Source: Amycolatopsis circi (GTDB lineage Bacteria > Actinomycetota > Actinomycetes > Mycobacteriales > Pseudonocardiaceae). Taken from it: a stretch of DNA of 64,000 bases. Below are positions 32,750-41,098 of the stretch, piece after piece. The notes beneath the pieces are model-generated. The model made no database searches. It had not been told where the DNA came from and was given only the letters and a program-made list of their open reading frames with translations. Numbering within the stretch: the first letter of the stretch is position 1; every line of letters starts with the position of its first letter. The translations under genes and the position numbers were made by a program. The stretch lies in NCBI RefSeq assembly GCF_003385235.1, contig NZ_PQIA01000023.1, positions 62,001 through 126,000 of the forward strand, given 5' to 3'.

Positions 32750-33136
32750 GTGAACCTCGCCAGTCTCGGCGTGCTCGACATCGCCGGGACGGCGGGTGTC
32801 GCTGTCGCCGCATACCTCGTCATCCGTCGCGTGTGGACAGCCACGCGCAACGCCGCCCGCGGACTGCGCCGGCTCGGTCACTTCGCCGACGACTGGTTCG
32901 GCGAGCCCGAACGCAACGGCTCGCCGGCGCGGCCCGGCGTCATCGAACGCATTGCCGCCATCGAAACCGACGGCGCCGCCACCCGCGACGACGTGCGCGA
33001 CCTCGTCGAGCGCGTCGAACGGGTCGAGCACGAGTTGCGCCCCAACTCCGGCGCGAGCTTGCGCGACGCAATCGACCGTGTCGAGAACGCCGTCGCCGAC
33101 CCAACCGAGCCGCTCAACGACCGCAAGAACCGTTGA
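32750..33136 (+). CDS. Phage membrane protein with coiled coil, possible holin accessory
   Basis: A 128-residue protein with one N-terminal transmembrane helix (about 8-27, DIAGTAGVAVAAYLVIRRVW) and a cytoplasmic charged coiled coil (ERIAAIETDGAATRDDVRDLVERVERVEHEL). This resembles DUF2746-like proteins located near actinophage lysis genes. It directly precedes the endolysin. GTG start. Confidence 0.6.
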   Translation: MNLASLGVLDIAGTAGVAVAAYLVIRRVWTATRNAARGLRRLGHFADDWFGEPERNGSPARPGVIERIAAIETDGAATRDDVRDLVERVERVEHELRPNSGASLRDAIDRVENAVADPTEPLNDRKNR

Positions 33137-33163
33137 CACACAACCCCTTTTCGAGAGGTGACC

Positions 33164-34156
33164 ATGCTCTACGGCATCGACATCAGCCACCACCAGGGCG
33201 GCGCGTTCGACCTACGTCGCACCCGCGCCGAGGGATTCGACTTCGCCTTTCTCAAGGCCACCGACGGCACCGGATGGGTCGACCCGCAGTTCGGCCGTAA
33301 CCTCGGCGAAGCGCGCGGCGCCGGCCTGCTCGTCGCCGCTTACCACTACCAGCGCGGCAACGCCTCGGCCGCGGCGCAGGTCGACACCATCACCCGCACC
33401 GTCCCGCGCGACGTGCCCGTGATTCCCGATGTCGAGAAGGACGGCGGAAACCTCGCGCTCACCCGCGACATCGTCGCCCGGCTCCGCGGCGCCGGCTACA
33501 CCGTGCCGCTCGTCTACGTCCCGCGCTGGTACTGGCGAGACACCCTCGGCTCGCCGGCGCTCGACGGCCTGCCGCCGTTGTGGTCGAGCCGATACCCGGA
33601 CATGAAAGGCGGATACGCCTCCCAGATTTACGAGCGCGTGCCGGCGAACTACTGGGACGGCTACGGCGGCGCCGGTGTCGAGGTCTTGCAGTTCACCAGC
33701 TCGGCCACCGTCGCCGGACACACCCCCGTCGACGCCAACGCCTACCGCGGCACCCGCGACCAGCTCGCCGCGCTGCTCTCGTCCCCATCCCAGCCACAGA
33801 AAGAGGTCGACATGCCCGCCATTCCCGTATCCCTGCCCTACTCCGCCGACTGGAACTACGTAGCGCTCCCGTTCGAGAGCAACGCCAACTCGACGGTAGT
33901 CGGCGACGCCTGGTTCACGATCTTCGCCGCGTGGGGCGAAGTCGAGTACGAAGTCGTCACCATCGGCGGCGGGCTCAAGCTCGTTGGCCTGATCGGCACC
34001 GCACCGACCACCGGCCGGCTCGCCGACCGACAGCGGAATTTCTGGCAGGTGCCGAGCGGGCTCGAGGGCATCGCGCTCCGGTACCGGGCGCGCAACGCCA
34101 AGGGCGAAGCCACAAACGGCCGCATTGGTTACTCGTTCCCGCAGAAGGGGAAGTGA
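33164..34156 (+). CDS. Endolysin, GH25 lysozyme
   Basis: A 330-residue lysin. Residues 1-200 form a GH25 muramidase: catalytic-site Asp6 (YGIDISHHQG), FAFLKATDG, and Asp89-Val-Glu91 (VIPDVEKDGG), with YVPRWYW. GH25 enzymes cut the beta-1,4 bond between N-acetylmuramic acid and N-acetylglucosamine. A linker leads to a C-terminal beta domain (215-330) likely used for wall binding. ATG 33164 has GAGAGG 5 bases upstream; a GTG two codons earlier is possible. Confidence 0.9.
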   Translation: MLYGIDISHHQGGAFDLRRTRAEGFDFAFLKATDGTGWVDPQFGRNLGEARGAGLLVAAYHYQRGNASAAAQVDTITRTVPRDVPVIPDVEKDGGNLALTRDIVARLRGAGYTVPLVYVPRWYWRDTLGSPALDGLPPLWSSRYPDMKGGYASQIYERVPANYWDGYGGAGVEVLQFTSSATVAGHTPVDANAYRGTRDQLAALLSSPSQPQKEVDMPAIPVSLPYSADWNYVALPFESNANSTVVGDAWFTIFAAWGEVEYEVVTIGGGLKLVGLIGTAPTTGRLADRQRNFWQVPSGLEGIALRYRARNAKGEATNGRIGYSFPQKGK

Positions 34157-34158
34157 CC

Positions 34159-34467
34159 ATGACCGAACCCACTCCGCAGCGCCAGCTCGGCGAGCGGCTC
34201 GTCGCGTGGCTGCGCTCGGACCGCGTCACGTCGTGGGTGCGCACCGTCGTACCCGCACTGTGGTCCGCCGGCGTCGCCTACCTCGTCGCGCTCGGCCTGC
34301 CCGACTGGCTCACCGAGCCGGCGAACGGGCTCGGCCAGACCGCCGCCGTTCCCGTCGTGCTCGGTGCCGTGTACGCCGCGCTTCGCTGGCTCGAGCCGCG
34401 GGTGCCGAGCTGGCTCGCGCGGTTCCTGCTCGGCTCGCCCCGTCCACCGACCTACCGTCAGGAGTAG
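34159..34467 (+). CDS. Holin
   Basis: A 102-residue protein with two transmembrane helices (about 28-50, TVVPALWSAGVAYLVALGL, and 65-84, TAAVPVVLGAVYAALRWL), a charged N-terminus and a basic tail. It follows the endolysin by 2 bases. These features fit a class II holin that permeabilises the membrane for the endolysin. ATG 34159 has AAGGGG at proper distance. Confidence 0.78.
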   Translation: MTEPTPQRQLGERLVAWLRSDRVTSWVRTVVPALWSAGVAYLVALGLPDWLTEPANGLGQTAAVPVVLGAVYAALRWLEPRVPSWLARFLLGSPRPPTYRQE

Positions 34468-34470
34468 CCC

Positions 34471-34821
34471 GTGCCCGCCTTGCACGACGACGTCGTGATC
34501 GAGAAGGGCACCGAGTGGGGTCGAGCGTGGCCGGTCACCTCGGGTGGCCGGCCGCTCGACCTTTCCGGGTGGACCGTGCGCGCGCAGGTCCGCGAACGCA
34601 TCGACGCCGGCGACGTGCTGCACGAGTGGTCGACCGCGGCCGGCAACGCCAGCACTGCGGACTCGCGGGTCACGCTCACCGTGACCGCGGCGACCTCGCG
34701 CGCCTGGTCGTGGCTCGCCGGCGTCTTCGACGTGTTGCTCGTCGACCCCGGCGGCCGTGTCGCCCGGATTGTCGAGGGCACCGTGCGCGTGTCTCGGGGG
34801 GTGACCCGTGACAGCCCTTGA
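34471..34821 (+). CDS. Small beta-rich phage protein
   Basis: A 116-residue protein, GTG with AGGAG located in the end of the holin gene. Strand pattern VVIEKGTEWGRAWPVTSGGRPLDLSGWTVRAQVR and a WSWLAGVFDVLLVDPGGRVARIVEG hairpin resemble BppU-like baseplate or fibre-attachment domains. It starts the fibre cassette after the lysis genes. Role inferred. Confidence 0.55.
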   Translation: MPALHDDVVIEKGTEWGRAWPVTSGGRPLDLSGWTVRAQVRERIDAGDVLHEWSTAAGNASTADSRVTLTVTAATSRAWSWLAGVFDVLLVDPGGRVARIVEGTVRVSRGVTRDSP

Positions 34822-35110
34822 GCCCGAAGCCGGCCCGCCGGTCGCGCTCGACTGGCTCGCCGTCGGCGCCCCCGTCGACACCGCACCGCCCGGCGAACCG
34901 GGCGACGTCCTCGAGTTCGGCCACCGCCACGAGCAGAATATCGCCGCCGCGGTCTGGAACGTCTTTCACCCGCTCTCGTTCACCCCCGCCGGTGTGCACG
35001 TCATCGAGTCCACCGGCGAGCCGCTGCTCGGTGTCGTCACCTACCCCGCCGCCGGACACGTCCGCGTCGAGTTCTCCGCGCCGTGCTCCGGCGCGGCCTA
35101 TCTCAGCTAG
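34808..35110 (+). CDS. Small hypothetical tail-associated protein
   Basis: A 100-residue protein overlapping the previous gene by 14 bases. It starts ALEPEAGPPVALDWLAVG and contains FGHRHEQNIAAAVWNVFHPLSF and a beta C-terminus. Not recognised; placed between a baseplate-like protein and a fibre gene, so probably a fibre adaptor. Confidence 0.5.
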   Translation: MTALEPEAGPPVALDWLAVGAPVDTAPPGEPGDVLEFGHRHEQNIAAAVWNVFHPLSFTPAGVHVIESTGEPLLGVVTYPAAGHVRVEFSAPCSGAAYLS

Positions 35111-35122
35111 GAGACCCCGCAC

Positions 35123-36166
35123 ATGGCCGATGTACGTTTCGGCACCAACACCGACCACGGGCTCAACGAAGCTCGCAACCTGGTCGCGCACAAGGTCGCC
35201 AGCCTCCCGGCCGGCGCCGAGGCGCAGGTCATCTACCACAACGGCCGGTTGAAGATCCGCGACGCCGCCGGCAACTGGATCGACCCCACTGCCCGCGCGA
35301 ACCACACCGGCAACCAGCCAGCCTCGACCGTGTCCGACCTGCACGCGACCGTCACCGGGTACCGGCTCGACGAGTTCGCCCCGCCTACCGCGCCCGTCAA
35401 CGCCGGCGCGCAGCGGATCACCAACGCGGCCGCGGGCTCGGCCGCCGGCGACCTCGCCACCTACGGACAGCTCCAAGACGCCGTAGCCGCAGCGGCCGCC
35501 GGCGTCTCGTTCAAAGCGGCCGTGCGCCTGGCCACCACCGGCCCCGTGACCCGCTCCGGGCTCGCCGCCGTCGACGGCATCACCCCGAACGCCGACGACC
35601 GCGTGCTCGTCAAGGCGCAGGCCGACCCGGTCGAGAACGGCATCTACCTCGCCAAGGCGGGAGCGTGGGCACGCTCGGCCGACGCCGACAGCCCCGGCGA
35701 CCTGCGCGCCGGCGCCGTCGTCGCCGTCGAGGAAGGCGCCACCAACGGCGACCGGCTCTACCTGCTCACCACGAACGGCAGCATCACCCCAGGCGAGACC
35801 GGGCAGGCGTGGGCCGTCTACGGCACCGGCTCGGATGGCTTCACTCTCGCCGGTGCCGGCCTGCTCGCCGTCGGCGCGGACACGATCGCAGTCGGAGCCG
35901 GCCGGGGCATCGTCGTCACTGCGGACGCCGTCGCCGTCGACACCGCCGTCGTCGCCCGCAAGGTCATCGCCGACGTGTCGCCGACCGCCGCCGGCGGTGT
36001 CGGCATCCGACACGGGCTCGGAAACCAGTTCGTCGACGTCTCGGTCTACGACATCAGCGCCACCATTCCGACGCTAGTACTCGTCGGCGTCGACCTCACC
36101 GACGCCGACAACGTAGCGTTGTCCTTCGGCGCCGCCGGCACCTACCGCGTGGTGGTGGTCGGGTAG
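35123..36166 (+). CDS. Tail fibre protein
   Basis: A 347-residue protein with AGGAG before the ATG. Fibre features: HNGRLKIRDAAGNWIDPTARANHTGNQPASTVSDL, then NAGAQRITNAAAGSAAGDLATYGQL and a C-terminal domain built from short hydrophobic strands (GVGIRHGLGNQFVDVSVYDIS). Such proteins trimerise and bind host surface sugars. It overlaps the next gene by one base. Confidence 0.75.
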   Translation: MADVRFGTNTDHGLNEARNLVAHKVASLPAGAEAQVIYHNGRLKIRDAAGNWIDPTARANHTGNQPASTVSDLHATVTGYRLDEFAPPTAPVNAGAQRITNAAAGSAAGDLATYGQLQDAVAAAAAGVSFKAAVRLATTGPVTRSGLAAVDGITPNADDRVLVKAQADPVENGIYLAKAGAWARSADADSPGDLRAGAVVAVEEGATNGDRLYLLTTNGSITPGETGQAWAVYGTGSDGFTLAGAGLLAVGADTIAVGAGRGIVVTADAVAVDTAVVARKVIADVSPTAAGGVGIRHGLGNQFVDVSVYDISATIPTLVLVGVDLTDADNVALSFGAAGTYRVVVVG

Positions 36167-36783
36167 TGGGCGGCGCACTCGAATACCGCGGACCGGTGCC
36201 CGTCGACGGGGTCGACCTGGCCACGATGGGGCAGCTACCCACCGTCGAGGCGCAGGCCACCGACACCACCCTCTACGGCGACCAGGTCTCGACGCTCCGG
36301 CGCGCCGATGCCATCTGGGGCGAAACGCTCTCACCCGGCTACCTCACCGTGTGGGCGACCATCGCGCCGCGGTCGCTGATCGCCAGCGTGGCGAAGTTCT
36401 GCGTCTACGCCGCGCACACCGGACTCGCCGGGTTTGACTTCGGTGTCTACGTCGGCCCGAACCTCTCGAGCGTCGACCGGAAGGCGACGGTAAGCGGGCT
36501 CGCGTGGATTGCCACCGTCGGTATGAAGTCGATCAACCTCGGCACGCTCACCGTGAACCGCGGCGATGTCGTCGCGTTCGCCGGACTCACCACGGGCAGC
36601 GGGACAGCGCCGAGGCTCGCCTCGACAACGCCGGCAACCGGGGCCGGCGCGTCCGCGCTGCTCAACGAAACCCCGTACAGCGTGTACCGGTCCGGGCAGG
36701 CCGCGCCGTTGCCGACCACGCTCAACCTGAACGATGCCGCGTGGACTCGGGCGAATCAGAAGTTTTGGGGCTCGCTTCGCTGA
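36166..36783 (+). CDS. Second fibre-like / receptor-binding protein
   Basis: A 205-residue protein starting at GTG 36166 (TAGTG overlap). YRGPVPVDGVDLATMGQL shares the fibre-type segment of the preceding protein, and the C-terminal 130 residues are beta-rich (WATIAPRSLIASVAKFCVYAAHTG, NLGTLTVNRGDVVAFAGLTTG), like a C1q/jelly-roll tip. It is the last structural gene; the cargo region begins right after it in the opposite direction. Confidence 0.65.
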   Translation: MGGALEYRGPVPVDGVDLATMGQLPTVEAQATDTTLYGDQVSTLRRADAIWGETLSPGYLTVWATIAPRSLIASVAKFCVYAAHTGLAGFDFGVYVGPNLSSVDRKATVSGLAWIATVGMKSINLGTLTVNRGDVVAFAGLTTGSGTAPRLASTTPATGAGASALLNETPYSVYRSGQAAPLPTTLNLNDAAWTRANQKFWGSLR

Positions 36784-36791
36784 GCAGGCGG

Positions 36792-37253
36792 TCAGGCCAG
36801 GACGGGCCGCGGCTGGTCGGTCCAGCCGAGCAGGCCAAACGGGACGCCGTCGAGGTAGGCCCGAATGCCGGCGAGCGGGTACGGGATCACGTCGTCAGGC
36901 AGGTTGTCGAGCGGGAACCATTCGACGGCCGAGCACTTGTCGGGTTCACGGTTATGCGGCTCGCCGGACCAGCGTCGAGCCTCGAAGAACACGCCGAGCC
37001 GCGGCACCGGCCCGGAACCGGCGACATGCACGGTGTGCACGTGCCGCAGGTCGTCCGGATCGATGCGCACGCCGACCTCTTCGGCGGCTTCGCGTGCGGC
37101 ACCGGCCGGTAGTGACTCGCCAGCGTCGAGCTTTCCCGATGGGAGGTGCCACATGCCGCCGCCGTAAGTTCCGCGCCGCTGCGTGAGTAGCAGCTCAGCG
37201 CCGCGGACGAGCAGAACGTGCACGTCAATGATGGTGTGTTGCCCGTCTTGCAT
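36792..37253 (-). CDS. Nudix hydrolase, last gene of cargo operon
   Basis: A 153-residue Nudix protein with a complete box at 40-62 (G40-x5-E46-x7-R54-E55-A-x-E58-E59-x-G61-V), so it should hydrolyse a nucleoside diphosphate linked to another group. It lies 80 bases downstream of the kinase gene on the same strand. Possible substrates include damaged or modified dNTPs or a product of the neighbouring enzymes. It converges on the fibre gene, 8 bases apart. Confidence 0.85.
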   Translation of the reverse strand: MQDGQHTIIDVHVLLVRGAELLLTQRRGTYGGGMWHLPSGKLDAGESLPAGAAREAAEEVGVRIDPDDLRHVHTVHVAGSGPVPRLGVFFEARRWSGEPHNREPDKCSAVEWFPLDNLPDDVIPYPLAGIRAYLDGVPFGLLGWTDQPRPVLA

Positions 37254-37333
37254 CCGGCGAGATCCTCACGAGGTGGCGTTGCAACTCTGCGAGCCCGCAG
37301 GTGCCGGACGGCACGCCGCGGACCCGCAGGAGG

Positions 37334-37975
37334 CTACGCCGTCGCCGCTGGCGCGTCGGGACGCTCCACCAGTTCGGCGATTCGTGCAGTGAGGTAGGTC
37401 GCGACATCGACCGGGGAAGCTTGTCCGGTATCCACGGCGAGAACGGGATAGCCGCGCGCAGCGAGTCGCTTCGCGGCTTCCTCGTAGAGGTCGCTCTCTT
37501 GCTTACTCGAGCATTCACCAGTGTGGAATCGGTCGTGCGCGCCGCGGGCTGCGACCCTTGCCGCCATGACCGCCGGCGGCGCTTGCAAGATCACGGCGAG
37601 GTCTGGCCGGTCAGCCGCCGAATTGATCGCCTCTATGAACGGCAGCGGCACGCCGTCCATGCGTTGCAACACATAGGACGACGCGACGTAACGGTCGCAC
37701 ACGACGGTGAACCCGGCGTCGAGGTGCGGACGCACCTCGGTCTCGAGATGGAGATAGCGATCGGCAGCAACCAGGCACGCAAGGCTACGCCCGCGGTAGA
37801 TCTCGGTGTTGTGCCGAGCAATCTCGCCGAGCGCAGCGTGCGACGGCTCGGTCGTGTCATACACGTGGTAACCGCGCTTCCCGAGGTATTCGCGCAGCAT
37901 CCGGGTTGTTGTGGTCTTGCCGACGCCTGCCGGCCCATCGAGCGTGACGAACACCCCTCGGCTCGAGTCGTTCAC
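37334..37975 (-). CDS. Thymidylate-kinase-like P-loop kinase
   Basis: A 213-residue protein of the dTMP kinase fold: Walker A GPAGVGKTT at 14-22, the DRY motif (CDRYVASSYVLQ) and a LID with AARGAHDRFHTGE. The N-terminus FVTLDGPAGVGKTTTTRML is typical. The GTG overlaps the radical SAM stop by four bases, so it is coupled to it. It could phosphorylate dTMP, a modified thymidylate or a base in DNA. Exact substrate unknown. Confidence 0.83.
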   Translation of the reverse strand: MNDSSRGVFVTLDGPAGVGKTTTTRMLREYLGKRGYHVYDTTEPSHAALGEIARHNTEIYRGRSLACLVAADRYLHLETEVRPHLDAGFTVVCDRYVASSYVLQRMDGVPLPFIEAINSAADRPDLAVILQAPPAVMAARVAARGAHDRFHTGECSSKQESDLYEEAAKRLAARGYPVLAVDTGQASPVDVATYLTARIAELVERPDAPAATA

Positions 37976-39432
37976 GCCGCCGCCTTCCGGTCGAACTGCG
38001 CCCGAGAGACAGCGACCAGATTGCGCCGGACGTAATCAATCGGCGCCTCGCTCAACTGGATGTTGACGGAGAAATTGAACTCGTCGCGCGCACGCATCGA
38101 CTCGTCGACACCGTCCGAAGTGAGGTCAACGGCGGTGTAGTTGAGCAGTTGCTCGGCCGTGTACTTACCGGACTTCATCAGCTCGCCCCAGTCGGGCGTA
38201 CCGGGGTATGGCCGGTACTCGAACGCCGACGCGCGGAACCGGCCCGGCAAGGGATCGGTGATGTCCCATAGGTCGTGAACGAGCCGCACGGTGTCGTCGA
38301 TCTCGGCACAGGTCTCGGTCGGAAACCCCACGATGAAATAGCCCTTGATGTTGATCCCGCGCTCAGCGAGTCGACGGACCACGGTGCGCGCCATGTCCGG
38401 GGTGATGCGTTTGTCGATGCGGGTCAACATGCGTTCATTGCCCGACTCGACGCCGAGCGCGACCTCGCGCAGGCCGTTCGCCGCGAGCGTGTCGAGCACG
38501 TCATCGCTCGCCCTGTGCAGCACGTTAATCCGGCCGGTGGCGTCCCATCTCGCCCAGTCGCCAACATGGTCCGCGGTGAACGCGCGCATCATCGTGTCGA
38601 TAACGCGCCGAGCGCCGAGGAACAGGTCGTCGACGAACCGGAAGGCGTTCACACCTGCCCCGCGAAGCTCGTACATCTCGTTGAGGATGTTGTGCGGCTC
38701 GCGCGTGCGGATCGTGATATCCGGGTTCGCCGACTTCGCGGCACCGCAAAACGAACAGTTGTATGGGCAGCCGCGGGCGCCGACCATGTTCGCCTCAAGT
38801 CGGCCGTTGTCCTCGTGTGGGTCCTGCGCGAGGTATCCCCGGTCGACGAATGGCAAGCCGTTGATATCGGGCGTGAGGTGGTGCCCGCTGTTTCCTACCC
38901 CGCCCGTGACTGGGGTGCGCATGATCGGGTCGAGCCACATCACCCCCGGCAGCTCGGTTCGTCGCCGGTGGTCGTCGAGCAGGGCGGCGACCCGCGTTTC
39001 GCCTTCCCCGATCACCAGGGCTTCGCACTGGCTCATCCGATGGTCGCGCAGGATCTCGACCGGCATCGCCTTCGCCTGGTGCCCGCCGAGCATGAGCATG
39101 ATGTCGCGGTTGAGCCGATCGGCGATTCGCGCGCTGATTTCGTACGTGGGCGCAAGCAGGTTGAAGCCGACCCATCGCGGTGCGGCCGCGTTCACCAAGC
39201 GGGCAGTCTGCTCGACGCCGAGCCCGTACGCCTCGGCGTCGAGCACGCCGACGTTGAAACCCTGCGCGGCCGCGTACGTCGCGATGTAGGCCATACCGAG
39301 CACGGGCAACGTGAAGTCGTTCACCCGCGGCCGCTGGTCGTAGTCCCGCAACGGCGCATTGACGAACAGAATGTCGATTTCCCGGCGAAGGTCGGCGCCG
39401 GCGATCAGATCAGAGAGCAACTCCGGTTGCAT
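37972..39432 (-). CDS. B12-binding-domain radical SAM protein
   Basis: A 486-residue protein. Residues 15-145 form a Rossmann-like B12-binding-type domain (LPVLGMAYIATYAAAQGFNVGVLDAEAYG, WVGFNLLAPTYE, MLMLGGHQA); no DxHxxG lower-ligand motif is visible. The radical SAM core has Cys222-x3-Cys226-x2-Cys229 (GCPYNCSFCG), then FVDDLFLG, ALGVESGNERMLTRIDK and GYFIVGFPTET. ATG 39432 has GGGGAG upstream and lies inside the end of the glycosylase-like gene. Such enzymes do methylations, thiolations or ring chemistry; substrate unknown. Confidence 0.85.
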   Translation of the reverse strand: MQPELLSDLIAGADLRREIDILFVNAPLRDYDQRPRVNDFTLPVLGMAYIATYAAAQGFNVGVLDAEAYGLGVEQTARLVNAAAPRWVGFNLLAPTYEISARIADRLNRDIMLMLGGHQAKAMPVEILRDHRMSQCEALVIGEGETRVAALLDDHRRRTELPGVMWLDPIMRTPVTGGVGNSGHHLTPDINGLPFVDRGYLAQDPHEDNGRLEANMVGARGCPYNCSFCGAAKSANPDITIRTREPHNILNEMYELRGAGVNAFRFVDDLFLGARRVIDTMMRAFTADHVGDWARWDATGRINVLHRASDDVLDTLAANGLREVALGVESGNERMLTRIDKRITPDMARTVVRRLAERGINIKGYFIVGFPTETCAEIDDTVRLVHDLWDITDPLPGRFRASAFEYRPYPGTPDWGELMKSGKYTAEQLLNYTAVDLTSDGVDESMRARDEFNFSVNIQLSEAPIDYVRRNLVAVSRAQFDRKAAA

Positions 39433-40228
39433 GTCGAACTCCCCAAGCGAGGGTGAGCAGCGTCCACTCGGACAACTGCGCGCCGGCCATCGCTTGCCAC
39501 AGCCGCCCGAACTCAGGTTCGGGTTCCGGCCAGGAGACCGAAGGCGCGAGCTTGCCCGCCCAGGTGCGCACCGCGAGGTCGGCGAAGGGATAGAGGCTGT
39601 AGTCGTTGGTGACGTCGGCGGCAGTGGCACCAGCCGTCCAAGGGCCGATCCGGCGCACACTTTGCACAGCGGCGACGAGGTGCTCACCGGTCATGTCCGC
39701 CCAGTCGTCCGCGGCTTTGAGGCTCGCCTCGGCGGCGGCACGTAGACCCCTGCGGAAGAACTTCATGCGCAGCACGTCGAACTCGTCGTCGGACAAGGCG
39801 AGCACCTTCTCAGGCGAGGGGAACAACCACGCCGGACCGGCTGCGGTGTCGTACCGCTCGCCGTAGGTTTCGCAGAACCGGCGGTAGTTCTCGCGTGCGT
39901 GCGCGGCCTTGATGACCTGACGGGTAACCGCTGTGCCGAGCGCTTCCCAGACGTCTGAGGTGCGCACGCGAGCGACCGGGCCGTCGGCCCGCAACGGGTC
40001 ACACATCACCGCATCGCCTACCAGCGTCCGCGGGTCGATCGTGTCGACGACCGGTGCGACGTCGGTGTCGCCAGCAAGCTTGACGGCGTCGATCCGGTGC
40101 CCGCCGACGGGCACCGGCGTGCAGATCACCGACCACACCGAACCGGCCGACCGGAGCACACGCCGAGCGCGCCCAGCGTCGTCACGCAGCCATCCGGGGT
40201 GGTCAAGCATCATGATCGGTTGCGACAC
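39410..40228 (-). CDS. HhH-GPD DNA-glycosylase-like protein, first gene of cargo operon
   Basis: A 272-residue protein. The C-terminal half has the helix-hairpin-helix (VRRIGPWTAGAT, 190-201) and the catalytic-type Asp217 (YPFADLAVRTW) of the HhH-GPD superfamily (AlkA-like, without the Lys of bifunctional lyases). The first 110 residues are a separate beta-rich domain (VWSVICTPVPVGGHRIDAVKLAGDTD). GTG 40228 has GAAGGG upstream. In hypermodifying phages HhH proteins of this superfamily have been proposed to build modified thymidines instead of excising bases. Confidence 0.78.
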   Translation of the reverse strand: MSQPIMMLDHPGWLRDDAGRARRVLRSAGSVWSVICTPVPVGGHRIDAVKLAGDTDVAPVVDTIDPRTLVGDAVMCDPLRADGPVARVRTSDVWEALGTAVTRQVIKAAHARENYRRFCETYGERYDTAAGPAWLFPSPEKVLALSDDEFDVLRMKFFRRGLRAAAEASLKAADDWADMTGEHLVAAVQSVRRIGPWTAGATAADVTNDYSLYPFADLAVRTWAGKLAPSVSWPEPEPEFGRLWQAMAGAQLSEWTLLTLAWGVRHATGVAL

Positions 40229-40302
40229 GTTCGGCCCTTCGTTCGTTGATTCCCGACATTCTCGCGCGGGTGGCGCTCGCCCGACTCCGCACCACGTGCG
40301 TG

Positions 40303-40698
40303 TCATGCGACCAACTCGAGTTTCCCGCTCACGCTTTGGTATTCGTCGCCTTCTTCCGCCCACGCGAAAGCCGCGAACTCGGCAGTTTGGTCGATGAGGT
40401 GACGCCCCGAGGTTCGCCAGTACTCTTCGAGATAAGGCCGAGCACCAACGGAGTTGACCGGGAAGTCGTCATCTTCGCCTAAGCCGATGCCGCATTGGTC
40501 GATAACCTCTCCTCCCACAGGCGCGTAGACGATTTCCTCAACCTCGGCAAACTCAACATCGATATAACGGTCGCACTCGGCGACATCGAGCGCATGCCGC
40601 CCTGTACTCGACGAGAAAACATAGCAACGCAGGAAAAACCCGACGAGCGCCGCAAGCGCAAGCGTGATAATAGAACCGACGATAGTCACGAAAGGCAT
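40303..40698 (-). CDS. Small membrane protein of unknown function
   Basis: A 131-residue protein with one N-terminal helix (VTIVGSIITLALAALVGFFLRCYVF, about 4-28) and an acidic soluble domain with DVEFAEVEEIVYAP and RPYLEEYWRTSGRHL. Base composition is more AT-rich than the phage core. It is the third of three leftward small genes and could be read into the cargo operon. Not recognised. Confidence 0.55.
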   Translation of the reverse strand: MPFVTIVGSIITLALAALVGFFLRCYVFSSSTGRHALDVAECDRYIDVEFAEVEEIVYAPVGGEVIDQCGIGLGEDDDFPVNSVGARPYLEEYWRTSGRHLIDQTAEFAAFAWAEEGDEYQSVSGKLELVA

Positions 40699-40729
40699 AA
40701 GAACCTCGCAGCTAGTAATTTGGCGAGAA

Positions 40730-41098
40730 CTACGAACGAACTTCTATTCGCGCACTCGGCGGAATCCACAGATTCCCCGGCGTCGGTATCACAAGCCTTG
40801 GCGCATTGGGGTTAGACGGATGCGGTAGACGATGCAGGATTTCGTCGACCACTTCCAGGACCGATCCGTCTTTGAACCAGACGACATGCTTACGGTCGGA
40901 GAAGTCGATTCCATTCTCAAGCCGGTGACGGCACGCCGTAGCGTCCTCTTCATCTCGGATGAGAACCTCATCCATGTATGGCTCGTCCCAGCCGAGCGTA
41001 AATAAAACGCTCTCTGGTTGACTCGGCGACCCCGCAAGGGGTATCGCTCGAAAACCGCGAGATACCAATTCGCCAATAGCATCTTCACTTGTCCGCAT
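40730..41098 (-). CDS. Hypothetical protein in small-gene trio
   Basis: A 122-residue soluble protein: SEDAIGELVSRGFRAIPLAG, then FTLGWDEPYMDEVLIRDEEDATACRH and a C-terminal HRLPHPSNPNAPRLVIPTPG. It overlaps the upstream membrane protein gene by 14 bases. Not recognised. Composition similar to its neighbours and unlike the phage structural genes. Confidence 0.55.
   Translation of the reverse strand: MRTSEDAIGELVSRGFRAIPLAGSPSQPESVLFTLGWDEPYMDEVLIRDEEDATACRHRLENGIDFSDRKHVVWFKDGSVLEVVDEILHRLPHPSNPNAPRLVIPTPGNLWIPPSARIEVRS

Noticed and set aside
39410..39432. Frameshift fusing the HhH-GPD and radical SAM genes
   Set aside because: The 23-base overlap has a good start with GGGGAG for the radical SAM gene; both proteins are complete at their ends, so translational coupling is a simpler reading.
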